Shown: positions 7,491 to 15,504 of the stretch, piece after piece | Position numbering within the stretch: the stretch's first letter is position 1 | How the letters are laid out: each line of letters starts with the position of its first letter | DNA from: Thermococcus sp. Bubb.Bath | GTDB taxonomy: Archaea; Methanobacteriota_B; Thermococci; Thermococcales; Thermococcaceae | DNA: 64,000 nt | Direction: 5' to 3' | Assembly: GCF_012027595.1 (NCBI RefSeq) | Contig: NZ_SNUR01000001.1 | Span: 806,001 to 870,000, forward strand | Notes under the pieces: model-generated | What the model was told of the DNA's origin: nothing | Databases searched by the model: none | Seen by the model: only the letters and a program-made list of their open reading frames with translations | Position numbers and translations under genes: made by a program

Positions 7491-9086
7491 CTAGTCTTCA
7501 ACAACGTATATCGGCACCTTTCCGCGCGGTATGCCATACTTCTTGCCGTACCACTCGCTGAGGATGTACCATGCTGCCACGAGGAGGACTATGCCTATAA
7601 GCAGCAGGATTAGCCAGCTCCGGACTCCCACAGCGAACAGGAGGTACAGGATTACCCCAACGGAAGCCGCAGTCACGGCGTAAGGCACCTGGGTCGTCAC
7701 GTGGTCTATGTGGTCTGAACCGCTGAACATGGAGCTCATTATCGTTGTATCGCTTATCGGAGAGCAGTGGTCTCCGAAGATACCTCCAGCGAAGACGGCA
7801 CCGATGCTGGCGAAGACATCAGGCCCCACCCTTCCGGTGACCCCGTAGGCGAGGGGGATGGCTATCGGGAGCATGATGCTGAAGGTTCCCCAGCTGGTTC
7901 CAGTGGTAAAGGATATGAACATTGCTATCAGAAAGACTATCAGGGGTATCCAGTTTCCGCTGACACCTGCGCTCTTAGCCAGGTTCACCACGTACGGAGC
8001 AGTTCCAACCGCGTCGGTGGCGCTCTTGATGCTCCACGCGAGGAGGAGTATCGTGTTCGCTATGATCATCTGCTTCATTCCCCTTACTAGTGCGTCTTCT
8101 GCCTCTTCAATCGTCATCTTCTTCATCGCAAGTACAAGCGTGAAGGCAACCACGACCATGGCGAAGCTTCCCCACAGGAGGGACAGCGCTGAGTCGGAGT
8201 TTCCAAGAACCTCCATGAGACCCCCTTTGGCGTAGGCCTCGCTTCCCCCGCCGGTGTACCACATGCCGTAGAGGGTCACGAAGATCAGCGTCAGTATGGG
8301 CCAGATGAAGATGTGGACGCTCCCCTCTTCCTTCGGCATTCCGAGGTCGACTTCAGTCGTCATCAGCGGCTTCGCCCCGTCGCGGAGAACTTTTCCCGTT
8401 GTCCTCGCGCGGTACTCGGCGTGGAGCATCGGGCCGTAGTGCCTGTGGGTATAGGCCACGATGAACACCAGGATTATCGCAAGAATCGAGTAGAACCTGT
8501 AGGGAACGCTGTGCATCCAGGCGACGTAGGCGCCGTAGTCAACTTTGAGGTCCTTGAAGGCGTCCCCAATAAGACCGACCTCGTAACCTATCCACGTTGA
8601 GACAACGGCGAGGCCGGCTACCGGTGCCGCGGTGGAGTCGTCGATGTAAGCCAGCATCTCCCTTGAGACACGTGCCCTGTCCGTTATCGGCCTCATGGTG
8701 TTGCCTACGATGATCGTGTTGGTGTAGTCGTCAAAAAAGATGAGAACGCCCAGCAGCCAGCCCATAACCGCCGCGCCCCTGCTCGTCCTCACCCTGCTTG
8801 CCAGCGCCCGCCCGATGGCGTGAGCGCTTCCAGACTTGTAGATCAGCCCCACTCCTGCCCCAATCAGGAAGTCAAAGAGCAGGATCTTCACGTTCCAATC
8901 GTCTATGGCGTTTTTAACGATCCAGTCTATCGTCTGGGTTGTACCCGTTATTGGGTTTCCCCCTGCGACCATTACCCCACCGGTCCATACCCCTGCAAAG
9001 AGGGCCAGTATGACCCTCTTCGTCCATATCGCTAGTACAATCGCCACCAGGGGCGGTAGCAGGGATAGCACGCTAAAGTCCGTCAT
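7491..9086 (-). CDS. nhaC: Na+/H+ antiporter, NhaC family
   Basis: A 531-residue polytopic membrane protein with about twelve hydrophobic segments. Family features are the FFDDYTNTIIVGN motif with a membrane-embedded Asp pair, STWIGYEVGLI, SFTTGTSWGTF and GDHCSPISDTTIMSS, all typical of NhaC-type antiporters that exchange Na+ for H+ across the membrane. Length is at the upper end for NhaC. The ATG at 9086 follows a perfect GGAGGTGA. It appears to be a single-gene transcript. The transported ion and direction cannot be read from sequence. Confidence 0.88.
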   Translation of the reverse strand: MTDFSVLSLLPPLVAIVLAIWTKRVILALFAGVWTGGVMVAGGNPITGTTQTIDWIVKNAIDDWNVKILLFDFLIGAGVGLIYKSGSAHAIGRALASRVRTSRGAAVMGWLLGVLIFFDDYTNTIIVGNTMRPITDRARVSREMLAYIDDSTAAPVAGLAVVSTWIGYEVGLIGDAFKDLKVDYGAYVAWMHSVPYRFYSILAIILVFIVAYTHRHYGPMLHAEYRARTTGKVLRDGAKPLMTTEVDLGMPKEEGSVHIFIWPILTLIFVTLYGMWYTGGGSEAYAKGGLMEVLGNSDSALSLLWGSFAMVVVAFTLVLAMKKMTIEEAEDALVRGMKQMIIANTILLLAWSIKSATDAVGTAPYVVNLAKSAGVSGNWIPLIVFLIAMFISFTTGTSWGTFSIMLPIAIPLAYGVTGRVGPDVFASIGAVFAGGIFGDHCSPISDTTIMSSMFSGSDHIDHVTTQVPYAVTAASVGVILYLLFAVGVRSWLILLLIGIVLLVAAWYILSEWYGKKYGIPRGKVPIYVVED

Positions 9087-9397
9087 ATTTTCACCTCCAA
9101 AGCGCTCTCTCCCAAGGTTGTTCTAGTATTTAAAAAATTTCCCAGAAAATTTTAGATATATTGACGAATTTTCCAAGAATCTTCGCCAATTGTCATGCCC
9201 ATTTATATACCCGGTGAGCCTTACAGAGACGTCCAGGTACTGTATTGAAAATAAAATGACGACAGAGTGGGCAGAAAAATCAAAGAAAGCCAAAGGTCAA
9301 GGGTAGAACGCGTCCCCTCGACCCGTTAATCCAGAAGAGATTGAGATGGCCCCGCAACGGACTGAAAGTGTTTCTGCCTTCTAGAGGCCAGCTTTGG
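9087..9397. other. Intergenic region with NhaC promoter and an orphan TATA box
   Basis: This 311-base gap carries the ribosome site and AT-rich promoter region of nhaC on the reverse strand (9115-9175). A strong TTTATATA (9202-9209) with a good flanking context on both strands could drive nhaC with a leader of about 90 bases, or a rightward transcript. Rightward it would meet only tiny reading frames (for example a 16-codon one from 9257). I see no convincing gene here. Confidence 0.4.
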
Positions 9398-9994
9398 TCA
9401 TCTAAGCCCATCCAGGATTGTTTTCAGCTTTACGAAATCTTTTCTCAGCTCTTCCCTAAGTGGCGGCTTGTAGAGGGCGGCTGCCGGATGGTACATTGGC
9501 ATTATCGTGATTTTTCCGAAGAGCGTATGTGCCTCGAAGGTCTTTCCGTGGATTTTGCTTATTGGCTCGGGCTCAAAGCCGAACTTCCGGAGGATGTATC
9601 CCATCGAGTGTCTCCCTAGGGGTACGATGACCTTCGGCTGGATTATGTCTATCTGCCTGTCAAGGTAGGGAGAGCACGCCTTGATTTCCTCCTCCGTTGG
9701 GTCGCGGTTTTCAGGCGGGCGGCACTTGACGATGTTGGTGATGTAAACATCTTTCCTGCTCAGGCCGATTTCTGCCAAAAGTCCATCGAGAAGCTTCCCA
9801 GCCCTACCGACGAAGGGGAAGCCCTTCTGGTCTTCCCAGTATCCCGGCGCCTCACCCACGAGCATAGCCCTCGCGTCGTAGCTTCCGGCACCGGGGACGG
9901 CGTTCGTCCTAAGCTTTCCAAGAGGGCACTTCTGGCAGCTCCTGATTTTCTCCTCAAGCTCGTGCATCAGCTTCTCTTTCCTGGAATCCGCCAT
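9398..9994 (-). CDS. udg: Type 4 (Fe-S) uracil-DNA glycosylase
   Basis: A 198-residue family 4 uracil-DNA glycosylase, which removes uracil from deaminated DNA, the first step of base-excision repair. The iron-sulfur cluster cysteines are C20 and C23 (RSCQKCPLG), then CRPP and KACSPYLD; motif 1 GEAPG is at 47-51, VGRAG follows, and the C-terminal motif MYHPAAALY is present. Family 4 enzymes use GEAPG with a Glu rather than the GQDPY of family 1. The ATG at 9994 follows GAGGGT. The short gene at 10004 lies directly upstream in the same direction, so co-transcription is likely. Confidence 0.93.
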   Translation of the reverse strand: MADSRKEKLMHELEEKIRSCQKCPLGKLRTNAVPGAGSYDARAMLVGEAPGYWEDQKGFPFVGRAGKLLDGLLAEIGLSRKDVYITNIVKCRPPENRDPTEEEIKACSPYLDRQIDIIQPKVIVPLGRHSMGYILRKFGFEPEPISKIHGKTFEAHTLFGKITIMPMYHPAAALYKPPLREELRKDFVKLKTILDGLR

Positions 9995-10003
9995 AGGAGA
10001 CCC

Positions 10004-10354
10004 TCACGCAAGGGATTTCTGGTTTAAGTAAGCCCGCAGGAGCTCCACCCAGGCAGTGTAGTAGCCCTTCTCATACTCATCCCTAAACTCCTGGGAGATT
10101 ATCTCCTCAAAGCGTTTCAAAAACTCTTCCGCCCTCTCTCTGTCGTTATTTGACACAACCTGAAAGAGAAACGAATCCGGGTCGTTATCCTGCAGGGTGC
10201 TCAGGAACCCGTTTATTGCCCTGGTGTAGCCCCTTCCCCATTCGTCGGAGCCCGCCATCTTCTGAAGCTTCTCAAGGTGCCCCTTTGCTTTACTGAAGTC
10301 CCTCCTCAGAAGGGCCCGCAGGAACATCTCCATCCTCATGTCTCTAGCCGACAC
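10004..10354 (-). CDS. Hypothetical helical protein upstream of uracil-DNA glycosylase
   Basis: A protein of about 116 residues that I do not recognise. It looks all-helical and soluble, with two similar halves (FLRALLRRDFSKAKGHLEKL and FLKRFEEIISQEFRDEYEKGY) that recall TPR-like or helical hairpin folds. The GTG at 10354, five bases after GGTGG, is favoured; a GTG at 10363 is part of that ribosome site. It ends nine bases before the glycosylase start, so the two share an operon. Confidence 0.6.
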   Translation of the reverse strand: MSARDMRMEMFLRALLRRDFSKAKGHLEKLQKMAGSDEWGRGYTRAINGFLSTLQDNDPDSFLFQVVSNNDRERAEEFLKRFEEIISQEFRDEYEKGYYTAWVELLRAYLNQKSLA

Positions 10355-10515
10355 TTCAACCACCTACCCGCTTTTGGACGGGCATCTTTTAATGATTTCC
10401 GCCACTTCCCATATCTGTCCCATACCTATGAAAGGAAATCTTCATATTTACGCAAAAGCTTTTATACCCAAAGATTAAACCCCCACCAGAGTTCAAGTTG
10501 GAGAGGTGAGGCCCG

Positions 10516-12288
10516 ATGGCCGAGAGCATCGGTGAAATCCCCAGTGGTGAAAAAGAATTTTCAGAGTCCACTAAGCGGATTAGAGACATTGTAGAATTCC
10601 CAGAAATAAGCGAGGAAGAATTTCACGCGCTTCTTAAGAGTGCAAGCAGAGGATACGGGGAACCCCTTCCCCACAGGACATACTCCCTCTGTCCCGAGAC
10701 GAGAAGGGTCGTCCCGGCCCTCGTCTGGGAGAAGGGTGGTAAGGTTTGGATAACCAAGAAGTGCCCCGAGGGCATGATAACCGACCTCTACTCTGAAGAT
10801 GTTGAGATTTACAATATCCACCGCAAGTGGATATGGACGGAGAAAGAGATTTACAGTGCTAACGTTGAAAATACAGGTGTCAACTGCCCGTTCGACTGCG
10901 GCATGTGCTCAAGGCACCGCTCACACACTAATCTCCTTAACATAGTTCTAACCAACCGCTGCAACCTAGCGTGCTGGTACTGCTTCTTCTATGCCAAGGA
11001 GGGTCAGCCGATTTACGAGCCGACGCTCGAACAGATACGGATGATGCTCAGGAACGCCAAGAAGGAGAACCCAATTGGAGCCAACGCAGTCCAGTTCACA
11101 GGGGGGGAACCAACGCTCAGAGAAGACCTCATCGAGATCCTCAAAATGGCGAAGGAAGAAGGCTACGACCACGTCCAGCTCAACACTGACGGAATAAAGC
11201 TCGCCTTTGACCCAGAACTCGTCAAAAAGATCCGTGAGGTAGGCACCAACACCCTATACATGAGCTACGACGGAATGACCCCCCAGACCAACTGGAAGAA
11301 CCACTGGGAGGTTCCACTTGTCTTTGAGAACGTCAGAAAGGCCGGCGGACCGGGGATAGTTCTCGTTCCGACGACGATAAGGAACGTCAACGACCACGAG
11401 CTTGGCGCTATCATCAACTTCGGCCTCAACCACCTCGACATCGTCAGAGGAGTTAACTTCCAGCCGATTTCCCAGGTCGGAAGGGTTCCAAAGAAGGAGC
11501 GCCAGAGGTTCAGGATAACAATCCCCGGAACAATCAAGAGAATCGAGGAGCAGACCAACGGTGCAATAGGCAGGTACGACTGGTATCCAATACCGATAGC
11601 CGGTCACATAGCGAGATTCTTTGAGGCCTTCACAGGCTCACGCTACTACATGACCAGCCACTTTGCCTGCGGTGCGGCAACTTACGTCTTCCTTGACAGG
11701 GAGAACAAGCGTGTTGTTCCAATAAGCAGATTCCTTGACGTTGAAGGCTTTGTAAATTTCCTGGAGGAGAAAGCCGAAGAAATCGAACAGTGGAAGACCA
11801 TGGGCAAGCTCAAGAAGCTCAAGCTCGGTGCGGAGATATTCCTCAAATTCAAGAGCTTCTACGACGACAAGTACGCTCCAAAGGGCCTCAAGGTTCTCGA
11901 CCTCATAAAGAACGCCTTCATGCACGGCAACTACGACGCCCTCGGCAAGTTCCACGAGAACGCCCTCTTCCTCGGCATGATGCACTTCATGGACGAGTAC
12001 AACTACGACGTTGAGCGCGTGGAGCGCTGTGTCATCCACTACGCGATGCCCGACGGAAGGATCGTCCCGTTCTGTACCTTCAATGTCATTCCGGAGCTCT
12101 ACAGGGACAAGGTTCAGGCTCAGTTCAGCTACACCTGGGAGGAATGGAAGGCCCTCCATCCGGACTGGGACTACAAGAAGGACAAGTACTTTAGGAACAA
12201 GGAGTTCGTTGAGAAGATGAAGAACAGCGAGCTCTATAGGAAGACCTACATCGACATTGAGGACTACTTCGGGCTGAACAAGGAGTGA
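10516..12288 (+). CDS. tes: Tetraether lipid synthase homologue (radical SAM)
   Basis: A 590-residue radical SAM protein matching the archaeal tetraether lipid synthase (Tes, MJ0619-type) family, which couples two archaeol chains into membrane-spanning caldarchaeol lipids. The SAM cluster motif CNLACWYC is near residues 148-155. A second cysteine group precedes it (NCPFDCGMCSRH, about 122-133), and further cysteines lie in the C-terminal half (FACGAAT, RCVIHYA, PFCTF), fitting the multiple metal sites of Tes. The ATG follows GAGGTGAGG, and a TTTTATACCC box near 10462-10471 is the promoter. Family assignment is by motif and length. The small gene at 12299 is immediately downstream. Confidence 0.82.
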   Translation: MAESIGEIPSGEKEFSESTKRIRDIVEFPEISEEEFHALLKSASRGYGEPLPHRTYSLCPETRRVVPALVWEKGGKVWITKKCPEGMITDLYSEDVEIYNIHRKWIWTEKEIYSANVENTGVNCPFDCGMCSRHRSHTNLLNIVLTNRCNLACWYCFFYAKEGQPIYEPTLEQIRMMLRNAKKENPIGANAVQFTGGEPTLREDLIEILKMAKEEGYDHVQLNTDGIKLAFDPELVKKIREVGTNTLYMSYDGMTPQTNWKNHWEVPLVFENVRKAGGPGIVLVPTTIRNVNDHELGAIINFGLNHLDIVRGVNFQPISQVGRVPKKERQRFRITIPGTIKRIEEQTNGAIGRYDWYPIPIAGHIARFFEAFTGSRYYMTSHFACGAATYVFLDRENKRVVPISRFLDVEGFVNFLEEKAEEIEQWKTMGKLKKLKLGAEIFLKFKSFYDDKYAPKGLKVLDLIKNAFMHGNYDALGKFHENALFLGMMHFMDEYNYDVERVERCVIHYAMPDGRIVPFCTFNVIPELYRDKVQAQFSYTWEEWKALHPDWDYKKDKYFRNKEFVEKMKNSELYRKTYIDIEDYFGLNKE

Positions 12289-12298
12289 GGTGGTGACG

Positions 12299-12610
12299 AT
12301 GACGACCGAGAGGGTCTTTAACAAGAGGCTCACGAGGCTCGATCTCAAGTTTGGCGACATCAACTGGGAGAAGGCCACGATCAAGCAGTACGAGCTTGGG
12401 AAAGACGAAAGGGTGTGGAGGGTATTCCTCAACGGCTACGCCAAGAACGGCTTCGTCGTCTTTGATGAAGAGCTCCTTCCGAGGGAAGAACTCCTGAAGC
12501 CCCTCAAGGAACTCAAGCCGGAGATAGTGGCGGAAAAGACCCTGACCGTCCAGGAGCTCATTGAGGACAGCATGAGCTGGAACAGGATATTTGGAAAAGG
12601 AAAAACATAA
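12299..12610 (+). CDS. Small conserved-looking protein co-transcribed with tetraether lipid synthase
   Basis: A 103-residue protein with no family I can name. It is soluble, beta strands first (WRVFLNGYAKNGFVVFDEE), then helices. The start is the ATG at 12299, preceded by GAGGTGGTGA, so the GTG codons at 12290 and 12293 belong to the ribosome site. Only ten bases separate it from the Tes stop codon, so translation is probably coupled. Its tight link to tes suggests an accessory or regulatory role, but no residues point to a mechanism. Confidence 0.7.
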   Translation: MTTERVFNKRLTRLDLKFGDINWEKATIKQYELGKDERVWRVFLNGYAKNGFVVFDEELLPREELLKPLKELKPEIVAEKTLTVQELIEDSMSWNRIFGKGKT

Positions 12611-12611
12611 A

Positions 12612-14066
12612 TCAGCTGAGCTCTATCCTTACTTTTCCGTCTACCCTTTTTTCCAGCTCAAAGCTGACGATTCCTGAGAAAGTCCTCAGATCAACCACGT
12701 TTCTTCCAGCCTTCAGATCGAAGGTTTCTTCCTCCGCCTTATCCGGGAGAAGTGAGAGGTCGTACTCGTAAACCTTCAGCTTCACGTCGTCCTTCACGTA
12801 GAATACTGCCCTGGCACTCCTGTAGCCGTCAAGGGGGATGCCTCCGAAGATCTCTTTACCGGTCTTTCTGAGGAGACCCAGCGGAAGTGAAAAGCTCACC
12901 GCCGGCGCCCTCTCCTGTAGTATCTTCTCGTCGAGAACCACGATGTCCCTATTTCCCGTGTCAAAGGGTGTGGCCTCGGTCGCTCCGGTGTTTGGGGTTG
13001 TGTTCGTCGCTACAAGAATCTTTCCGTTCATCTTCTCGATGCTCGTTACCCTCGCTCCAAAGGCCCCAACTATCTTCACCATCGGCGGAGCAACGTAAAC
13101 GAGGACACTTGACCCGACTACCGTGTTCGTGAAGTCCCAGTCTATTCCCGTCTCGGCCGAGTCCCTTCTGTAGGACGCGTCGTGATGGGCGTTAAATGCT
13201 GTTAAGATACCACCACCGACGTTTATCGCGTTAACACGGAGGGGCGCATAGAACGTCGGGAAGTCAAAGAGACGGTAGAAAGTTAATTCCTCACCCATGT
13301 AGGGGTTGCCCGCGAAGATTCCACCGCGCACGAAGGCGAGGGCCCTGTTGTATGCGGTCGCCATGGCTCCGAGCTCGGGCCTCTCATAGGGTTTTTCGTC
13401 CACACTCTCTCCGGGCTTGAAGGAGTCCCATTTCCCACTTATCAGGTCGAGCACCCTGAACTCCCTGACTCCGCCTGTGAAGTTGTTCCCTACTCCAAAG
13501 AAGGCAACGTCGTGGACGCGCGTCCCTTTGGGGGACGGTTCAGTTATGAGAGGATCGGCCTTTCCAGTCTTCCTGTTGAGAGAGTAGACGCCAAGGTTGG
13601 TGTGTCCGTCTTCTCTAGCGAGCAGGAGCCTGTCGCCGTAGGGGTCGTAGATTATATCGCTTATCTCTCCGGCCCAGTCGGTCTCGTGGTGTATCGAGTC
13701 CTTCCAAAGGAGTCTTACATTCCCTTCCTCCGTATCGTATGCATGGACGTGGGAGTACTTGTTGTTGAAGAGTATCCTCCTGTCTTCCCGATAAATCGCC
13801 GGAGCGTGCACCCAGCCCCCGAAGTAGATGAACTCGTCAACGGTCTCAACGGCGTTGTAGGTGTCGCCGCCGCTTGTGGGGGCGTTTCCAACGAGGGTAA
13901 AGTCATAGGTCTTTTCTTCATCGTTTGCCATGTCCATGAAGTGTGCCTCCGCCTCAAAAGCCAGGGTGAAGTAGAGGACACTATTGTGGTACCTCAAGCC
14001 AAAGATCCCGCCGCTGCCCCACTCGGGTCCGTACCTTCCAGGAAAGCTGTAGTTCCTGAGGAGCAT
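12612..14066 (-). CDS. DUF2139-like beta-propeller protein
   Basis: A 484-residue protein without signal peptide, built of repeated short beta strands with Asp/Gly-rich turns, as in a beta-propeller. It resembles the archaeal DUF2139 family (features such as SIHHETDWAGEISDIIYDPYGD and GNRDIVVLDEK). Conserved histidines and tryptophans near HHETDW may mark a ligand or metal site. The ATG at 14066 lies a few bases after GGTGAT. Its end is one base from the stop of the gene downstream of tes, on the opposite strand. Function unknown. Confidence 0.65.
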   Translation of the reverse strand: MLLRNYSFPGRYGPEWGSGGIFGLRYHNSVLYFTLAFEAEAHFMDMANDEEKTYDFTLVGNAPTSGGDTYNAVETVDEFIYFGGWVHAPAIYREDRRILFNNKYSHVHAYDTEEGNVRLLWKDSIHHETDWAGEISDIIYDPYGDRLLLAREDGHTNLGVYSLNRKTGKADPLITEPSPKGTRVHDVAFFGVGNNFTGGVREFRVLDLISGKWDSFKPGESVDEKPYERPELGAMATAYNRALAFVRGGIFAGNPYMGEELTFYRLFDFPTFYAPLRVNAINVGGGILTAFNAHHDASYRRDSAETGIDWDFTNTVVGSSVLVYVAPPMVKIVGAFGARVTSIEKMNGKILVATNTTPNTGATEATPFDTGNRDIVVLDEKILQERAPAVSFSLPLGLLRKTGKEIFGGIPLDGYRSARAVFYVKDDVKLKVYEYDLSLLPDKAEEETFDLKAGRNVVDLRTFSGIVSFELEKRVDGKVRIELS

Positions 14067-14189
14067 AGTATCACCGGTGGTGATAGATTTAGCTGCTTAT
14101 TGCCTTTTCGGAGAACTTCAATGGGGTGAGATGGGCTATCACAAAAACTAACGAGACGAGTGGAGGGGACAAGAGGGCTTTCAATTGCG

Positions 14190-14651
14190 TTAAACGGCGT
14201 CGTTACCGCCGTTGTGCTCCCTTACCCCATTAAAATCCTCTAAGATGCACTCGTTCACGCGAAGTCTACCATCCCTGTCCAGGAATAGTGTGAAGTCCCT
14301 CCTGGCTAATCTGTCCTCTATCGGGGCGTGCTCCACGAGAAACGCTATTATCTCCGCGGTGCTGTAAGGGACTTTTACCCCAAGCTCATCGGCCTTCTTA
14401 AAGAGTTTCTCCGGAACTGGGAATATGTCCTCGCCCTTTTTGACCTCAACGCTTATCTTTGAGTTTATCTGCTCCCAGAGGAGAAGGGTGTTCCTCGCCT
14501 TTTCTATTTTCTCCAGGGCCCTCCTTTCCAGAATGCTAACGTTAGCCCGGCTCGTTCCGAGAATCTCGGCTATCTCACTCTGCTTTAAACCCTCGGCCCT
14601 CAGCATCAGAATCCTAATTTGATGCTCGGTCAGAAAGCTCTTTCCCGACAT
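14190..14651 (-). CDS. tfx: Tfx-family DNA-binding transcriptional regulator
   Basis: A 153-residue protein of the archaeal Tfx family. The N-terminal half is a sigma-70 region 4-like helix-turn-helix (LTEHQIRILMLRAEGL, then QSEIAEILGTSRANVSILE); the C-terminal half is the acidic Tfx domain. In methanogens Tfx was described as binding the promoter of a molybdenum enzyme operon; its target in this organism is unknown. I chose the ATG at 14651, seven bases after AGGTG, over the GTG at 14660. Confidence 0.9.
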   Translation of the reverse strand: MSGKSFLTEHQIRILMLRAEGLKQSEIAEILGTSRANVSILERRALEKIEKARNTLLLWEQINSKISVEVKKGEDIFPVPEKLFKKADELGVKVPYSTAEIIAFLVEHAPIEDRLARRDFTLFLDRDGRLRVNECILEDFNGVREHNGGNDAV

Positions 14652-14712
14652 TTTAAACACCTAAGTTTAACGATGTTGGAATTATTAAAAACCTTTTTGG
14701 GCAGTCGAAAAA

Positions 14713-14720
14713 TTTATATT
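14713..14720 (+). promoter_or_regulatory. TATA box of the tRNA-Thr gene
   Basis: TTTATATT preceded by CGAAAAA sits about 25-32 bases upstream of the first base of tRNA-Thr, the expected distance for a transcript starting at or just before the tRNA. Confidence 0.6.
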
Positions 14721-14744
14721 GGATTCTCCTTCTCTAAAACTGGT

Positions 14745-14821
14745 GCCCCGGTAGCCTAGCCTGGCGGGGCGGCGGACTTGTAATCCGCCGGTCGCGGGTT
14801 CAAATCCCGCCCGGGGCTCCA
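14745..14821 (+). tRNA. tRNA-Thr (anticodon TGT)
   Basis: A complete cloverleaf can be drawn: acceptor GCCCCGG (14745-14751) with CCGGGGC (14811-14817), anticodon stem GCGGA/TCCGC with loop CTTGTAA giving anticodon TGT, T-arm GCGGG-TTCAAAT-CCCGC, discriminator T and encoded CCA. Thr with UGU reads ACA codons. A discriminator U is usual for archaeal tRNA-Thr. Confidence 0.96.
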
Positions 14822-14826
14822 CAGCA

Positions 14827-14847
14827 GCCCTTTGCTTTGCAAAGCGC
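14827..14847. repeat. tRNA-trailing hairpin element, copy 1
   Basis: The 21-base GCCC-TTTGC-TTT-GCAAA-GCGC hairpin begins five bases after the CCA of tRNA-Thr. An almost identical sequence, differing only at two loop bases, follows the CAU tRNA at 43262-43282. The shared placement suggests a common element linked to tRNA 3' ends, either a 3' processing or termination signal or an integration scar. Confidence 0.6.
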
Positions 14848-14871
14848 CACTTTCACTATCGTTCAAGTGTC
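14844..14871 (+). repeat. 28-base imperfect direct repeat, copy 1
   Basis: A 28-base segment starting GCGCCACTTTCACTATCG recurs at 15125-15152 with five substitutions. Both copies lie in the long gap between tRNA-Thr and gdhA. No reading frame spans them. They are the most obvious internal duplication of this gap. Confidence 0.55.
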
Positions 14872-15211
14872 TTAACGGATGGCAGAAAGCTATGAAGTGT
14901 TTTAACTTGCCTGCTTTGAAAGTCAATGTCTCATTTACTCGCCCCATTTTTATGAGATTCTCGATTTAATTTGCAATTTTCAACGGGTTTACCCCTGTAC
15001 AACGCCTCCGGGCGTTAAAAAAGAAAACCCTCACTCACCAGCGCATTCATTAGGAAAATCATGCCCGTTAAGCCAATTTTTGAAGACATTCAAACTTTTG
15101 ATAGAGCTTTTCCTAAAAGCTTCAGCGCCACTGTCACTGCCGTTTGAGTGTCATGATGAGTGAGAGTCAGATGAACCAGAAACCCTTTTAATCTGCCCCC
15201 GAAATATTTCT
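14872..15211. other. Non-coding, hairpin-rich gap between tRNA-Thr and gdhA
   Basis: No convincing gene is present in this AT-rich stretch. It holds a perfect hairpin AACGCC-TCCG-GGCGTT (15001-15016) followed by an A-rich run, the second 28-base repeat (15125-15152), and segments resembling parts of the gaps at 28.1-28.5 kb and 43.26-43.58 kb. CCTTTTAATC near 15184-15193 is a reasonable promoter for the sRNA candidate downstream. Confidence 0.45.
15125..15152 (+). repeat. 28-base imperfect direct repeat, copy 2
   Basis: Second copy of the segment at 14844-14871, starting GCGCCACTGTCACTGCCG and ending AGTGTC. The five differences are all single-base substitutions, with no gaps. Confidence 0.55.
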
Positions 15212-15270
15212 GTCCGATGATTGGAAGGAGAGTGAGCTGAAAAGATGATGATCGACTTCTCACTGAGGAC
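15212..15270 (+). ncRNA. Box C/D guide sRNA candidate
   Basis: The segment has the full archaeal C/D architecture: terminal stem GTCC (15212-15215) with GGAC (15267-15270); a C-like box ATGATTG (15217-15223); a 13-base spacer; D' CTGA (15237-15240); a four-base linker; ATGATGA (15245-15251) as C'; an 11-base spacer; and D CTGA (15263-15266). Total length of 59 bases is typical. The first C box deviates at two positions. The role would be to guide 2'-O-methylation of rRNA or tRNA; predicted targets contain CTCACTCTCCTTC and TGAGAAGTCGA. A TATA-like box lies about 25 bases upstream. Confidence 0.62.
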
Positions 15271-15439
15271 ATCCCTTTATTTTTATGAACTTTGATGAAC
15301 GTAAACGTTCTTCAGTGTATACAAAATTCTCAATGCACATCGCTTCTTTCGGCTAAATCTTCCATAAAAAGCGTCGGATTTTTGGAAAGTTTCAGTATAT
15401 AACTTTTTGTTTAAAATAAGCCGTTCTCCTGCCGTATAT

Positions 15440-15454
15440 CGAAAGGTTTATATA
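15440..15454 (+). promoter_or_regulatory. Strong gdhA promoter (BRE and TATA box)
   Basis: CGAAAGG (BRE, 15440-15446) followed by TTTATATA (15447-15454) is a near-consensus Thermococcales promoter. Transcription would start near 15475-15480, giving a leader of about 27 bases that carries GAGGTGAT (15493-15500). This arrangement fits the very high expression known for glutamate dehydrogenase in this order. Confidence 0.85.
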
Positions 15455-15504
15455 TGCAAACGCCTAACAAGGTATCGCAGATTACCGAAACTGAGGTGAT
15501 AGAC

